A stretch of 49,048 bases of DNA, taken from positions 1-49,048 of the forward strand of contig PXTN01000107.1 in the NCBI GenBank assembly GCA_003022565.1, read 5' to 3'. This DNA comes from Bacteroidetes bacterium QS_3_64_15. Lineage in GTDB: Bacteria > Bacteroidota > Rhodothermia > Rhodothermales > Salinibacteraceae. Made by a program: the position numbers and the translations under genes. Position 1 is the stretch's first letter. Each line of letters starts with the position of its first letter. The notes beneath the pieces were generated by a model. That model was given only the letters and a program-made list of their open reading frames with translations. It had not been told where the DNA came from and ran no database searches. Positions 8,339-17,349 of the stretch are shown one piece after another.

Positions 8339-8671
8339 CTACACCCAGACGTCCTGAAGCTTGATAGGCGCGGGGTTTGACGTGGCGGTCAGGTCGAGCA
8401 CGAACGTCAGGGTGTCCCGAGAGCGGACAACGGTCGTGGCGTGCGAGGCCAGGGTGCCCTGATCGAGGCGATCGTGGAGGGCGCTTTTGATGGTGCGGGG
8501 CTGTCCGGCCCGGGTCGTTGAGGAACCATGGATGACCTTCAGCCGGTTGCGGCCGCGGTCCTCGGCGAGCCGGAGCGTGCTGTAGGTCAGATCGACCGCC
8601 TCGTCGACCGACAGGCCGTGTAGGTCGAGCGTAACTTTGCTGCCATCGTCATCAAGTTGAGGAGTCGCCAT
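8339..8671 (-). CDS. Smr domain protein
   Basis: 110 residues, essentially a lone Smr (small MutS-related) domain. The signatures are VTLDLHGLSVDEAVDLTYSTL (the LDLHG motif, residues 15-19) and LKVIHGSST (HGxG-like loop, 46-51), followed by a C-terminal beta-rich segment. Smr domains are nucleic-acid-binding and often endonucleolytic, known at the C-terminus of MutS2 and as stand-alone proteins implicated in cleavage of stalled-ribosome mRNA. Here the canonical second motif HGxGxG is HGSSTTRAG, an unusual loop that may affect nuclease activity. The frame is open further upstream, but the ATG at 8671 is where the domain starts. It lies in a same-strand group with the amidotransferase gene (77 bases). 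Confidence 0.85.
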   Translation of the reverse strand: MATPQLDDDGSKVTLDLHGLSVDEAVDLTYSTLRLAEDRGRNRLKVIHGSSTTRAGQPRTIKSALHDRLDQGTLASHATTVVRSRDTLTFVLDLTATSNPAPIKLQDVWV

Positions 8672-8965
8672 GGGCTCGGGAGCGTGCCCTGAAGAGAAGC
8701 CTGTCAGGTAGTCGTGTACGGGACACAGGGGGGAGGGATTCAAGAAGCGAGGTGTGGAGGGGGGATGTGTGGAGGGAGAACGTTGAAGCCGCAGTAGCGT
8801 CCCGTGAGAAATCCGGGTTGGAATCGAGTGCTGGACGCGGAGGATCTGGGGCACGACCTCGATGGACAGAGGAAGGTTTCCCGGCGTCTGGCCGTTTACC
8901 TCTACCCAGAGAGCGGCGGCCGTCCAGCGCCCTGAGAGCGACGGCGCGCGCACGGCGATGCGTCC
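8672..8965. other. 294-base gap holding one copy of a dispersed 23-bp repeat
   Basis: No gene is supported here. At 8795-8817 the sequence TAGCGTCCCGTGAGAAATCCGGG occurs (listed here only because it recurs, with two differences, at 30316-30338). It could be an end of a lost insertion element or a dispersed intergenic motif. The gap probably also carries the promoter for the Smr and downstream genes. Confidence 0.4.
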
Positions 8966-9682
8966 CTACGCCGACCGCGTGCGCCGGTCGTAGACCACGT
9001 AGGCCACGAAGATTGCCACGCTCGCTACCGAGATCCAGATGAGACCTGTCTTCAGACGGTTGATGTCCACGCCCAGCCATGCGATCAGCACCGTAAGCGG
9101 AAGCGTGCCGGCGGCGGTGGCGGCGATGAACAGGAGAAATTTCATCCGCCCCAGGCCGGCGACGATGCTCACCGCATCGGTGGAGAGCACCGGCGAGATG
9201 CGCGCGGCGATGACGGCCCACACCCCGTAGTGGTCGAGGACCGCCTCCATCTTTTGCTCCGTCTCCGGGCCGATCAGGCGGTCGACAGACGCGACCCCGA
9301 CGGAGCGCCCAATGCTGTAGCCGAGGCTCGCGGCCAAGAGAAGTCCGCCCCACGTCAGCAGCCCTCCGATCCAGGGGCCGAAGGCGACCACCGCGACAAC
9401 CATCATGGCGACGGAGGGGAGGAAGGCAAGAATGGTCTGCAACAGCATCAATCCAAGAACGACGACAAACGACCAGACCCCGAACTGGTCGATCCACGCT
9501 TCGATCCGTTCCTGTTGCCCACTGGAGAGGACCCGGTGCGCCTCGTCGACAAAGCCGTGAAAGGCGGGCCACACAACGTAGGCCCCGACGACGAGGGCAA
9601 CCACCGCCATCGGGACGAGCCATACCCACGTGCTCTGCTTCGGCCCCCCCTTCCGCTGCCGGTCAGCATGCTCCGTGCCCAT
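8966..9682 (-). CDS. TVP38/TMEM64 (DedA-like, VTT domain) membrane protein
   Basis: 238 residues with about six hydrophobic segments: a single N-terminal span (about 20-40), then the VTT domain from about residue 68. The motifs include LLQTILAFLPSVAMMVVAVVAFGPWIGG (re-entrant loop with the conserved F.P.....A...G.), ASLGYSIGRSVG, and the second half-repeat RISPVLSTDAVSIVAGLGRMKFLLF with the family's R.sP..p.d.vs...Gl. Members sit in the inner membrane and DedA-type relatives act as lipid scramblases or flippases. The start at 9682 was chosen because it avoids overlap with the upstream gene, whose stop is 57 bases away. The acidic and basic flanks put the N-terminus in the cytoplasm by the positive-inside rule. 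Confidence 0.9.
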   Translation of the reverse strand: MGTEHADRQRKGGPKQSTWVWLVPMAVVALVVGAYVVWPAFHGFVDEAHRVLSSGQQERIEAWIDQFGVWSFVVVLGLMLLQTILAFLPSVAMMVVAVVAFGPWIGGLLTWGGLLLAASLGYSIGRSVGVASVDRLIGPETEQKMEAVLDHYGVWAVIAARISPVLSTDAVSIVAGLGRMKFLLFIAATAAGTLPLTVLIAWLGVDINRLKTGLIWISVASVAIFVAYVVYDRRTRSA

Positions 9683-9738
9683 GACACTGGCATTTTCCCG
9701 TACCGACGGGCAGTCGCGACGCGGGGGAATCGGGGCTC

Positions 9739-12700
9739 CTATGTGCCGGATTCCGGAATGAAGACCGGATTCGAGGCGAGCGCCCGGACGCGCTCGTTGA
9801 ACCGCGGCACGTCGGTGTTCAGGATCGTGTGGAGGCGCTCCCGAAGCGGCGCCCATTCCTCCCGGTTCAGAACGTGGAACCGCTCGCGGGCCCCGTCCGT
9901 CGGCGACCCGTCTGGACCGGCCACGTAGCCGTAGAGGTAGGCGTACTGGTTGTCGAGCCGCGGCGGAAAGTTGAGCGGGTCCTGATGGCTTTCATTTCTC
10001 GTCTGCATTAGCTCCTGCTCGATCGCTGTCAGGTCCGAGGCGATCGAGTCGGCCCGCTCCGTGAGACCCTCGTGTCCAGCCTTTTGGGCGTGCTGGGCCA
10101 CCGAGGTCACCTGCTCGCGGACGGACCGGATCGTGCGGATCGCGTCGTAGATCGCGTTCGTGGTGTCCCGGATTGCGGTGGCGAGGTCGTGTTGGGCCTG
10201 GAGGTCCGCCCGGGTCACGTCCTCGAGGCGCGGGTCCATGCGCACATCGAACGACTGCGTGAGCGTGTCGCCGCCGGCTGTAGCGAGGCGGGCCGTGTAG
10301 GAGCCGGGCACCACCTTCGGGCCGCCTGCGTAACCCCACAAAATCGCGTCGTCGACCGTGTTGAGGTCCTCACTCCGGAGCGACCAGTGATATCGATTGT
10401 GCCCCGCTTCGGCAGGGAGCACCGGGTCGCCGTTCTCCTCGGCGGCCGACGAGTCGCTCGTAAAGCGGCGCACGACCGATCCCTCCGAATCGAGCACCGA
10501 GAGGGTCACGGTCGTATCTGGCGCCTCGGCGAACGTGTAGTCGAGCGTGGCGCCGCCCGGATTGCCGGCCGGCTCGCGGTCCTCGTTGTCGGCATCGCCG
10601 CCGCCCGGGCTCACGAGGTACGCCGCCGGGGACGAATACAGATGCATGTTCGCGTCGGCCACCCGGTCGGTAAGCTGGCGGAGGGGGGCGAGGTCGTCCA
10701 GAATCCAGAACGAGCGCCCGTGCGTGGCCACCACGAGATCATTGTCCTTCACCTTCAGGTCCGGCACGCGAGTGATCGGAAGGTTCTGCTGCAGCGACTG
10801 CCAGTCCTGCCCATCGTTGAACGAGACGTAGAGCCCGAACTCGGTGCCGGCGTAGAGCAAGCCCTCCCGCTCCGGATCCTCGCGGACGACCCACGTTGGG
10901 GAGTCCTCCGGAATGCCGCGGGTGCCGTCGGCGATGCGCGTCCACGACTCCCCGAAGTCGGTGGTGCGGAAGACGTAGGGCGTCCAGTCGTCAAGGCGGT
11001 AGCGGTGGACAGCGATGTAGGCCGTGCCCGGGTCGTGGGGCGACACCTCGATGCGCTGGACCGTGCCGTACTGCGGCAGGCCGTCGGGCGTAATCTCATT
11101 CCAGTTACCGCCCTCGTCCCGAGAGATCCACACGCGTCCATCGTCCGTTCCGGCCCACAGCGTCTCGGCGGAGTGGGGGCTCACCTGCAGCGAGAACACG
11201 GTGTTGAAGACCTCGACGCCGGTGTTGTCCTTCGTAATCGGTTCGCCCGCAAAGTCCTGGTGTGCCTCCGTGTCGGTCGTCAGATCGCCCGAGATGCGGG
11301 ACCACGACATGCCCCGGTTCGTGGAGCGCCAGATGCGGTGCGAGGCGTGGTACACCACGTCCGGATCGTGCGGCGACACCTCAATCGGCGCGTTCCATTG
11401 AAACCGCTCGCGGAGCGTCGTCGGCTTCTGCCCCAGCTGCAGCTGCGGGTAGACCATCACGTTGCGCGACTGCTCCGTGCGGCTGTTCCAGCGGGTGAGA
11501 TGGCCGCCGTAGCAGCCGCTGTAGACGAGCCACGGTCGATCGAAGTGCAGGGCCACCGGGCCGGTCTCGCACCCGCCCACATCCATCCAATTGCGCTTCG
11601 GGTGGATCTGGCCTCCGGACCAGGAGGGGAGGCGGATCGTGGAGTTGTCCTGCTGCGGGCCGTAGACGCGGTACGGAAACTCGTCGTCGACGGTCACGCT
11701 GTACATCTCGGCCGTCGGCTGGTTGAAGTAGGTGGACCACGTCTCCGCCCCGTCCACCGTCACCTGTGCGCCGCCGTCGTTGCCCAGGACCATCCGCTCC
11801 GGGTCCTCCGGATTGATCCAGAGGTCGTGCTCATCCCCGTGCGGCACGTCGTACGAGTCAAACGTCTCGCCCCCGTCGGTCGACTCGTAGAAGCGCGTGT
11901 TCAGCGAGTAGACCGTGTTCGGGTCGGTGGGGTGGGCGTAGATGTGGGTATAGTACCAGGCGCGCTGCAGGTGCTTTCGATCGTCGTTGACCTGCGTCCA
12001 GGTCTGGCCGTGATCGTCCGAGCGGTAGAGGCCGCCCTCCGGCTCCGGGGCCTCGACGAGCGCCCACACCCGACTCGGCTCCGCCGGCGCGACAGTGACC
12101 GACGTTTTGCCGACCACGCCTTGCGGGAGTCCGTTCTTGAGCCGTGTCCAGTTGTCCCCGCCGTCGGTGCTCTTGTAGAGACCGCCTTCCTCGGAGCCGC
12201 TAATCATGGTCCAGGGGGTGCGTTGGCCGGGCCACAGCCCGGCGTAGATCTCACGCGGATTGTTCGGATTGAGGGCGAGGTCCACCACGCCGGTCGAGTC
12301 GGAGACGTAGAGCACTTTTTCCCAGGTGTCCCCGCCGTCGGTGGTGCGGAAGACGCCGCGCTGCTCGTTGTCGCCGAACGGATGCCCCACCGCTGCCACG
12401 TAGGCCACGTCCGGATCCTCGGGGTGCACGGCCACCTTGCCGATGAGGCCCGCGTCCGGCAGCCCCACGAACGACCAGGACTCGCCCCCGTCGGTCGACT
12501 TGTAGACGCCGCGGCCCGTCTGGATGTTGCCGCGCATGCAGGCCGACCCGGTGCCCACGTAGAGGACGCTGGGATCGGAGTTGGCCACGTCGATGCCGCC
12601 GATGGAGGCCACGTCCAGGTCGCCGTCGGAGACGTTGTGCCAATCCTGCCCGGCGTTGGTGGTCTTCCAGACGCCGCCGCCCGTGGTGCCCATAAAGTAG

Positions 12701-12930
12701 GTGTCCGGCTTGCCGGCCATGCCGGTGACGGCCGTGGAGCGCCCCCCGCGATAGGGACCGATCATGCGGTACTCCAAAGCGTCGAAGTGGGACGAGTCGT
12801 AGACGACGTTCTCCTGGTTCGCGTCGTCGGTCTGGGCCAGCGCTGGGGCTGAACCAGTCCCGAGGACGAACGCGAAAAGCCCAAGGCCCGCAAGAAGGCA
12901 GACCACGGTGAAGCGAGGAGAGTACGTCAT
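9739..12930 (-). CDS. secreted BNR/Asp-box propeller protein (sortilin VPS10-like), paralogue 1
   Basis: 1063 residues with a cleavable signal peptide (MTYSPRF... GSAPALA|Q). The N-terminal two thirds consist of Asp-box (BNR) repeats such as KTTNAGQDW, KSTDGGESW, RTTDGGDTW, KSTDGGDNW, RSDDHGQTW and ESTDGGETF, which build the blades of a large beta-propeller as in sortilin/VPS10 domains. The C-terminal third (from about 760) is a fibronectin-like segment plus a helical stalk with RADLQAQHDLATAIRD and a conserved NESHQDPLNFPPRLDNQYAYLYGYV. Such proteins are often labelled glycosyl hydrolase or WD40/BNR-like, but no catalytic residues of a glycosidase can be identified, and function is unknown. 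It is paralogous along its full length to the protein at 24807-27953. Confidence 0.88.
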   Translation of the reverse strand: MTYSPRFTVVCLLAGLGLFAFVLGTGSAPALAQTDDANQENVVYDSSHFDALEYRMIGPYRGGRSTAVTGMAGKPDTYFMGTTGGGVWKTTNAGQDWHNVSDGDLDVASIGGIDVANSDPSVLYVGTGSACMRGNIQTGRGVYKSTDGGESWSFVGLPDAGLIGKVAVHPEDPDVAYVAAVGHPFGDNEQRGVFRTTDGGDTWEKVLYVSDSTGVVDLALNPNNPREIYAGLWPGQRTPWTMISGSEEGGLYKSTDGGDNWTRLKNGLPQGVVGKTSVTVAPAEPSRVWALVEAPEPEGGLYRSDDHGQTWTQVNDDRKHLQRAWYYTHIYAHPTDPNTVYSLNTRFYESTDGGETFDSYDVPHGDEHDLWINPEDPERMVLGNDGGAQVTVDGAETWSTYFNQPTAEMYSVTVDDEFPYRVYGPQQDNSTIRLPSWSGGQIHPKRNWMDVGGCETGPVALHFDRPWLVYSGCYGGHLTRWNSRTEQSRNVMVYPQLQLGQKPTTLRERFQWNAPIEVSPHDPDVVYHASHRIWRSTNRGMSWSRISGDLTTDTEAHQDFAGEPITKDNTGVEVFNTVFSLQVSPHSAETLWAGTDDGRVWISRDEGGNWNEITPDGLPQYGTVQRIEVSPHDPGTAYIAVHRYRLDDWTPYVFRTTDFGESWTRIADGTRGIPEDSPTWVVREDPEREGLLYAGTEFGLYVSFNDGQDWQSLQQNLPITRVPDLKVKDNDLVVATHGRSFWILDDLAPLRQLTDRVADANMHLYSSPAAYLVSPGGGDADNEDREPAGNPGGATLDYTFAEAPDTTVTLSVLDSEGSVVRRFTSDSSAAEENGDPVLPAEAGHNRYHWSLRSEDLNTVDDAILWGYAGGPKVVPGSYTARLATAGGDTLTQSFDVRMDPRLEDVTRADLQAQHDLATAIRDTTNAIYDAIRTIRSVREQVTSVAQHAQKAGHEGLTERADSIASDLTAIEQELMQTRNESHQDPLNFPPRLDNQYAYLYGYVAGPDGSPTDGARERFHVLNREEWAPLRERLHTILNTDVPRFNERVRALASNPVFIPESGT

Positions 12931-13053
12931 GGCTGGGTGGGGAGAATATAAGGCAACAGCGAAGAGTGAGAAGGGGTCGTGTCTTCTTCAAGATCCTCTC
13001 GGGTCGTTTTCATCGGGGTGCGATGGGAGGCAAAGGTAGGACGGAGACGTTCC

Positions 13054-13230
13054 TCACGCGGAGTAGGAGTCCACGGGATCAACGACGGCCGCTTGATTGT
13101 CGTCTCCAGTGTCGCCGTCTCCACCCTTTCCCTCCCGGTTGGGGTCCAAATAACCCACATCCTGTCATGAAGAGGGGAAGTGAGAGACACAAAGCGAGGA
13201 AAAGGCGTGGCGCGTTGGTGGCTGGACGAA
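13054..13230 (-). pseudogene. frame-disrupted small lipoprotein remnant
   Basis: On the minus strand one frame reads a lipoprotein-like signal, RLFLALCLSLPLFMTGCG, with a lipobox ending TGC, then turns into arginine-rich non-natural sequence and stops near 13079. One base away, an overlapping frame gives an acidic tail DPNREGKGGDGDTGDD and ends ...DPVDSYSA at 13054, the composition expected of a mature halophile lipoprotein. Joining the two frames near 13140 would give a tiny lipoprotein like the one at 3174. No ATG is obvious for the signal part. I read it as a decayed gene, with low confidence. Confidence 0.3.
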
Positions 13231-13828
13231 TAGGTACATTAGGTGTAAGAGCAGAGTCTTTTATTCTCTCCTCGCCGGAACGATTTCCCCTTTTCCTCGC
13301 AGCACGGGCGGTGAGGGCAGTTTCCTCACTGGGACGCGCCCTCCGGAAACACACGAGTTGACTGGGGACTGCTCTTCGCAAAAGACACTACACAGACTGT
13401 GATGGAGACGCAAGTGATATCCGTTTCGGGCAGACTTCGAACCGTCTACAGAGTACTTGAAATTAGTCGCGGGCATAAATTCACAAAAAGTTTTGCTTTA
13501 ACTCCAATAAGTAGCGGTTCCGGCCTGCCCGGAAAACTTCACGCCGACGAGCACGGGAATCGAACGAGCGTTTTAACGTACATGCGAAGAGCAACATGTA
13601 CCAAGGGAAGATGAATCGATGTCCACCGCGGAGTCTCCGTTGGGTCCCTCTCAGGTCGATCGTTCATCGGGAGAATCAGGTAGGTGAGCATGACCAGCCG
13701 AGAGGCAAAGGGGCAGACGTGCGACCCGCAGAATCTCGGAATCCGGTACGCACGATAAGCCAGTTTGGCTTTCTCGGACGGAAGCACATCGCGGGGCTCG
13801 ATCAGATTGTTGACAAGAAAAGCCGTAG

Positions 13829-13911
13829 TTCTTTCAAAAGGGCTTCCATTATCGCGGTTGCGAAGCGTCTAAAGCAAATTTTTCTCAAAAGCGCTTTTAT
13901 TATCCCGGTGA
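13829..13911 (+). promoter_or_regulatory. pair of direct repeats upstream of susC
   Basis: Two related 32-base units start at 13829 and 13880, 51 bases apart centre to centre. They share TCAAAAG, GCTT, ATTATC and CGGT in the same register, and 23 of 32 positions agree by eye. They lie about 140-220 bases ahead of the susC ATG in an AT-rich stretch. The spacing, close to five helical turns, would suit a dimeric or looping regulator, but no regulator gene is next to it. Function is inference. Confidence 0.35.
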
Positions 13912-14049
13912 AATGAAGATTGTGTGACAAGTAATAGCCCGTTCACTGTCTGGCTTTACATCCTTCGGCTCCGCCATTAGAAATGGGGGTCGTGTCTTTC
14001 GCCCCGGTTCCGGGTCCAAATACAGTCCCACCACCAACACGCAATCGTC

Positions 14050-17000
14050 ATGGAACGCAGGTTTGCTACGTATTTGGCTACATTCCTCGTTATCTTGTGC
14101 CTGCCCGCCGTATCCTGGGCACAGACGGGAGAGATTAGAGGACAGGTTATCGACTCGAATACTGATGGGCCCCTGCCTGGAGTTAGTGTGGTCATTCAGG
14201 ATAGGAACGTTGGGGCGGCCACGGATGCCAACGGGGAGTATGTCATTGCGGCGGCTCCGACCGGGGAGTATACCCTACAGGCCAGTTTCGTCGGATACGG
14301 GAGTCAGCAGCGGACGGTGCAGGTTGAGGCCGGCGAGGTTGTGACCGTCAACTTTGAGCTGGTTCCGGACAACGTTGGTCTCGAGGAGGTCGTCGTCACT
14401 GGGGCCGGGGGACAAGTCGAAAAGGGAAAACTGGGAAACACGATTGGCACGGTTGATGCTTCGGACCTCGAAGATGCCGACATCAACAACGTCTCTGAGC
14501 TCTTGCAGGGACGAGAGCCGGGCGTTCAGGGAATTCAGGGAAGCGGCATGACGGGGTCGGGCTCTCAGATTCGCATCCGGGGATCGGCCAGTCTGTCCCA
14601 GAGCAATGAGCCGGTCGTTTACGTGGATGGAATCCGGGCCAACAATGGGGGCGGCTTTGGGGGATTCGTCAGTGGTGGAGGCGCAGCTGGTGTCTCTCGT
14701 CTTGACGACATAAACCCGAATGCTATTGAGCGTATCGAAATTTTGAAGGGAGCCTCCGCCGCGACATTGTTTGGCTCCGAGGCCTCGAACGGCGTCATTC
14801 AGATTTTTACGAAGCGGGGTGATGCGAGTCAGGAGGCAGAATACAACTTTAATGTCGAGCAGTCCTTTATGGACCCGATCACCCGGAGGATTGAAGATCA
14901 GTTTGCCTTTGCGAGGACCCAGGAGGGAGCCGATGCACTGGGGCAGTTCTACGACGAAACCCCTCAGCCTTTCGAGTTGCGCAGCCAGTCGGCGATGAAG
15001 GACCTGATGGAGACTGGACGCGCCACTGAATTGTCGGGTTCGGTTTCAGGAGGGACGGACTTGATCCGATACTACGCAGCGGGCCGGTTCGTGCAGGAGG
15101 ATGGAGTTCTGCACGCCCCAGATGGTCTCACCGGAAACTCCAAGGACGAAAATACCATGGGGCAGGGAAACGTGAACGTTGGTATGTTCCCAAGCGAGTC
15201 AACGCGGATCCGTGTGACGGCACAGTACATCGACAGGAATTTCTCGACCTACCCGAATGCAAACAACATCTTCGGTACCCTCGCCGCGGCGTCCGGATCG
15301 AGGGCGACCCGGCGCACGGAGGAGCTGGAGTACGGGACGCTGTTTGCATCTGTAGAGGAGACCATGCAGCAGGAGTTCAATCAAGAAACCCAGCGCTTCA
15401 ACGGCAACGTAAACCTGAACTACCGCCCGATCGACCCGCTGGCACTGGACGCGACGTTCGGCGTGGACTTCACGAACTCCTTCAGCGAAGAAATTGTCCC
15501 GTTTGGCTGGAATGTGGACAACCAAACCTCCAGCAACACTGAGGGCCTCCGCGCGATTACAAATGATCGCAATGTCGAGTTTACCCTCGACCTGAAGGGC
15601 AATCTCGACAATGAGTTCGACGTTGACTACGGGTACGTTCAGAACCTGACGTCAACGCTGACGGTGGGGAGTCAGGGCTTTTTCTCGCGCAACAATCTTA
15701 CCAGCGTCGAAGGACAGAACTTCCCGGGTCCCGGGTTCAACGTCGTGTCCGCCGCCTCTAACTTCGACAGACAGGAGGCGTTTCAGGAGATTCGCCAGAT
15801 CGGCGTATTCTTTCAGGAGCAGGTCGGGATAAACGACTACATCTTTGTCACCGCCGGGGCGCGTCTCGACGCGAACAGTGCGTTCGGGGACGACTTCAGC
15901 ACGATCACGTACCCGAAGATCTCGGGCTCCTTCGTCCTATCCGATGCGGATTTCTGGCCCAGCGGCGGATCCCTCGGGCCGGTGTCGACGCTCCGACTTC
16001 GAACCTCGTGGGGCCAGTCGGGATTGCAGCCCGGCGCGTTCGATGCGCTTACGACATTTACGTCCTTTAACTCCCCCGACGGATCGGGAGTCGCCCCGGA
16101 CAATCTTGGAAATCCGGGTCTTGAGCCCGAAATATCGACCGAGTGGGAGGCTGGTGTAAACCTGGGGTTCTTGGACGATCAATTTACTGTGGATGCCACG
16201 TACTGGGATCGGACCGTAAGCGAGGCGCTCGTCTCGCGTCAGTTTCCGCCCACAGGTGGGTTCCTGAGCACCCAGCTCGTGAACGTCGGAGAGATCAAAG
16301 GCCGCGGGGTTGAGCTTGGGCTCAACGCGACTGCGATCCAGACCGACGAGATGTTTCTGGAGTTTTTCGGAAACGCCTCGTATCTCTGGGAGCAGGTCAA
16401 GGACCTCGGCGGTGCCCCGCCGATCAAGGCCGGAGGGTCGTACCCCCGCGTCCGGAATTTTGTGCTCGAAGGGTTTGCCCCAGGGGCTCACTTTGGCGCG
16501 GAACTTGTGAGCACTCCGGACGGCGTGCTCCCCGTGGACCTGAATGGCGATGGCCAGCCGGATTCGAAGGAGGAGCTTAGTCAGATGCTAGACGGTCCGA
16601 ACCCGGCCCGGACGTCACTGCCTGCGAATGATACTGAGGTCTTGATCAAGGAAGCGGGAGCGGAAGACCTGTCTACAACCCTGAACAACTACAAGGGAAA
16701 GCCCTGGCCGAACTGGTCGGGCTCCTTTGGGCTTGACGTCGGCTTCTCCAATTTCACCGTCTCGACCATGTTCGAGTACAAGGCCGGCAACTTCTACGTG
16801 AACAATCTGGACGGGGCATTCCGGAGGCAGAACACCGCGATTGGTCGGAATACCGAAAAGGCGGCAAAGATGACGAGGGCGTTCGTCACCGGAGGAGTCG
16901 ACGAGAACTTCAACCCACAGAACAATGGAGACGTCCGCGTAGATGCCCTTGAGACCTGGCTCACCGAGATGCTGGGTCTGTCTCCCTTCAGTGGACTGAA

Positions 17001-17289
17001 TAACATCGAGAAGGCCGACTTCATTCGGTGGCGCGAGCTGAGTCTCACGTACGAGGTCCCCTCCCAGTTTGCCTCCCGGCTTGGGGCCCAAGACCTCTCG
17101 CTCACGGTTTCTGGGCGGAACCTGCGCCTATGGACGCCAACCGGATATTCGGGCGAGGACCCAGAGACCAACGAGCAGGGGCGTGGTACAGGTGCGGGAA
17201 CGTTCGATGAGAACTTCCGGGCAGGAATTGAGGCCTGGAACGTGCCGCTTCCCCGTCGGCTTTCGTTCAAGCTGAACGCAACGTTCTAG
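14050..17289 (+). CDS. SusC/RagA-family TonB-linked outer membrane protein
   Basis: 1079 residues. Signal peptide MERRFATYLATFLVILCLPAVSWA|Q. Then a carboxypeptidase-regulatory-like domain (about 27-105: GEIRGQVIDSNTDGPLPGVSVVI, YTLQASFVGY), an extended linker (VGLEEVVVTG), a plug domain (about 115-235: VSELLQGREPGVQGIQGSGM, IRIRGSASL, PVVYVDGIR, IERIEILKGASAATLFGSEASNGVIQI) and a C-terminal beta-barrel ending in phenylalanine (LSFKLNATF). With its SusD partner such proteins import oligosaccharides or peptides across the outer membrane using TonB-ExbBD energy. susD starts 60 bases after its stop, so the two form an operon. The substrate is unknown; no glycosidase or sigma/anti-sigma pair is adjacent. 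Codon use is less GC-rich than in the flanking genes. Confidence 0.96.
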   Translation: MERRFATYLATFLVILCLPAVSWAQTGEIRGQVIDSNTDGPLPGVSVVIQDRNVGAATDANGEYVIAAAPTGEYTLQASFVGYGSQQRTVQVEAGEVVTVNFELVPDNVGLEEVVVTGAGGQVEKGKLGNTIGTVDASDLEDADINNVSELLQGREPGVQGIQGSGMTGSGSQIRIRGSASLSQSNEPVVYVDGIRANNGGGFGGFVSGGGAAGVSRLDDINPNAIERIEILKGASAATLFGSEASNGVIQIFTKRGDASQEAEYNFNVEQSFMDPITRRIEDQFAFARTQEGADALGQFYDETPQPFELRSQSAMKDLMETGRATELSGSVSGGTDLIRYYAAGRFVQEDGVLHAPDGLTGNSKDENTMGQGNVNVGMFPSESTRIRVTAQYIDRNFSTYPNANNIFGTLAAASGSRATRRTEELEYGTLFASVEETMQQEFNQETQRFNGNVNLNYRPIDPLALDATFGVDFTNSFSEEIVPFGWNVDNQTSSNTEGLRAITNDRNVEFTLDLKGNLDNEFDVDYGYVQNLTSTLTVGSQGFFSRNNLTSVEGQNFPGPGFNVVSAASNFDRQEAFQEIRQIGVFFQEQVGINDYIFVTAGARLDANSAFGDDFSTITYPKISGSFVLSDADFWPSGGSLGPVSTLRLRTSWGQSGLQPGAFDALTTFTSFNSPDGSGVAPDNLGNPGLEPEISTEWEAGVNLGFLDDQFTVDATYWDRTVSEALVSRQFPPTGGFLSTQLVNVGEIKGRGVELGLNATAIQTDEMFLEFFGNASYLWEQVKDLGGAPPIKAGGSYPRVRNFVLEGFAPGAHFGAELVSTPDGVLPVDLNGDGQPDSKEELSQMLDGPNPARTSLPANDTEVLIKEAGAEDLSTTLNNYKGKPWPNWSGSFGLDVGFSNFTVSTMFEYKAGNFYVNNLDGAFRRQNTAIGRNTEKAAKMTRAFVTGGVDENFNPQNNGDVRVDALETWLTEMLGLSPFSGLNNIEKADFIRWRELSLTYEVPSQFASRLGAQDLSLTVSGRNLRLWTPTGYSGEDPETNEQGRGTGAGTFDENFRAGIEAWNVPLPRRLSFKLNATF

Positions 17290-17349
17290 CCATTGGAGCG
17301 CCCAGAGGCTCCCCTACTGCGCCACTCACATACACTAAAATAGCCGCCC

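Larger units (their letters stand above)
12931..14049. other. 1.1-kb intergenic region upstream of susC
   Basis: No intact gene is supported. The first part (13054-13230) holds a broken lipoprotein on the minus strand, listed separately. The part from about 13400 to 13520 and from 13810 to 13930 is clearly more AT-rich than the neighbourhood and is the likely promoter region for susCD; it contains a pair of direct repeats at 13829 and 13880, also listed separately. The 5' untranslated stretch just before the susC ATG has a GGGGGTCGTGTC/GCCCCGGTTCCGGG-rich composition with no clear Shine-Dalgarno. Confidence 0.5.

Noticed and set aside
10072-12852. A 926-codon open frame on the plus strand, opposite the BNR propeller gene
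   Set aside because: Its translation is rich in Arg, Val, His and Gly with no motif, a typical antisense shadow of an acidic GC-rich gene. The minus strand has clear Asp-box repeats.
13539-13575. Possible tRNA T-arm (minus strand GTTCGATTCCCG)
   Set aside because: The five-base stem around the loop does not pair, and no acceptor or anticodon arms could be found at the right distances.
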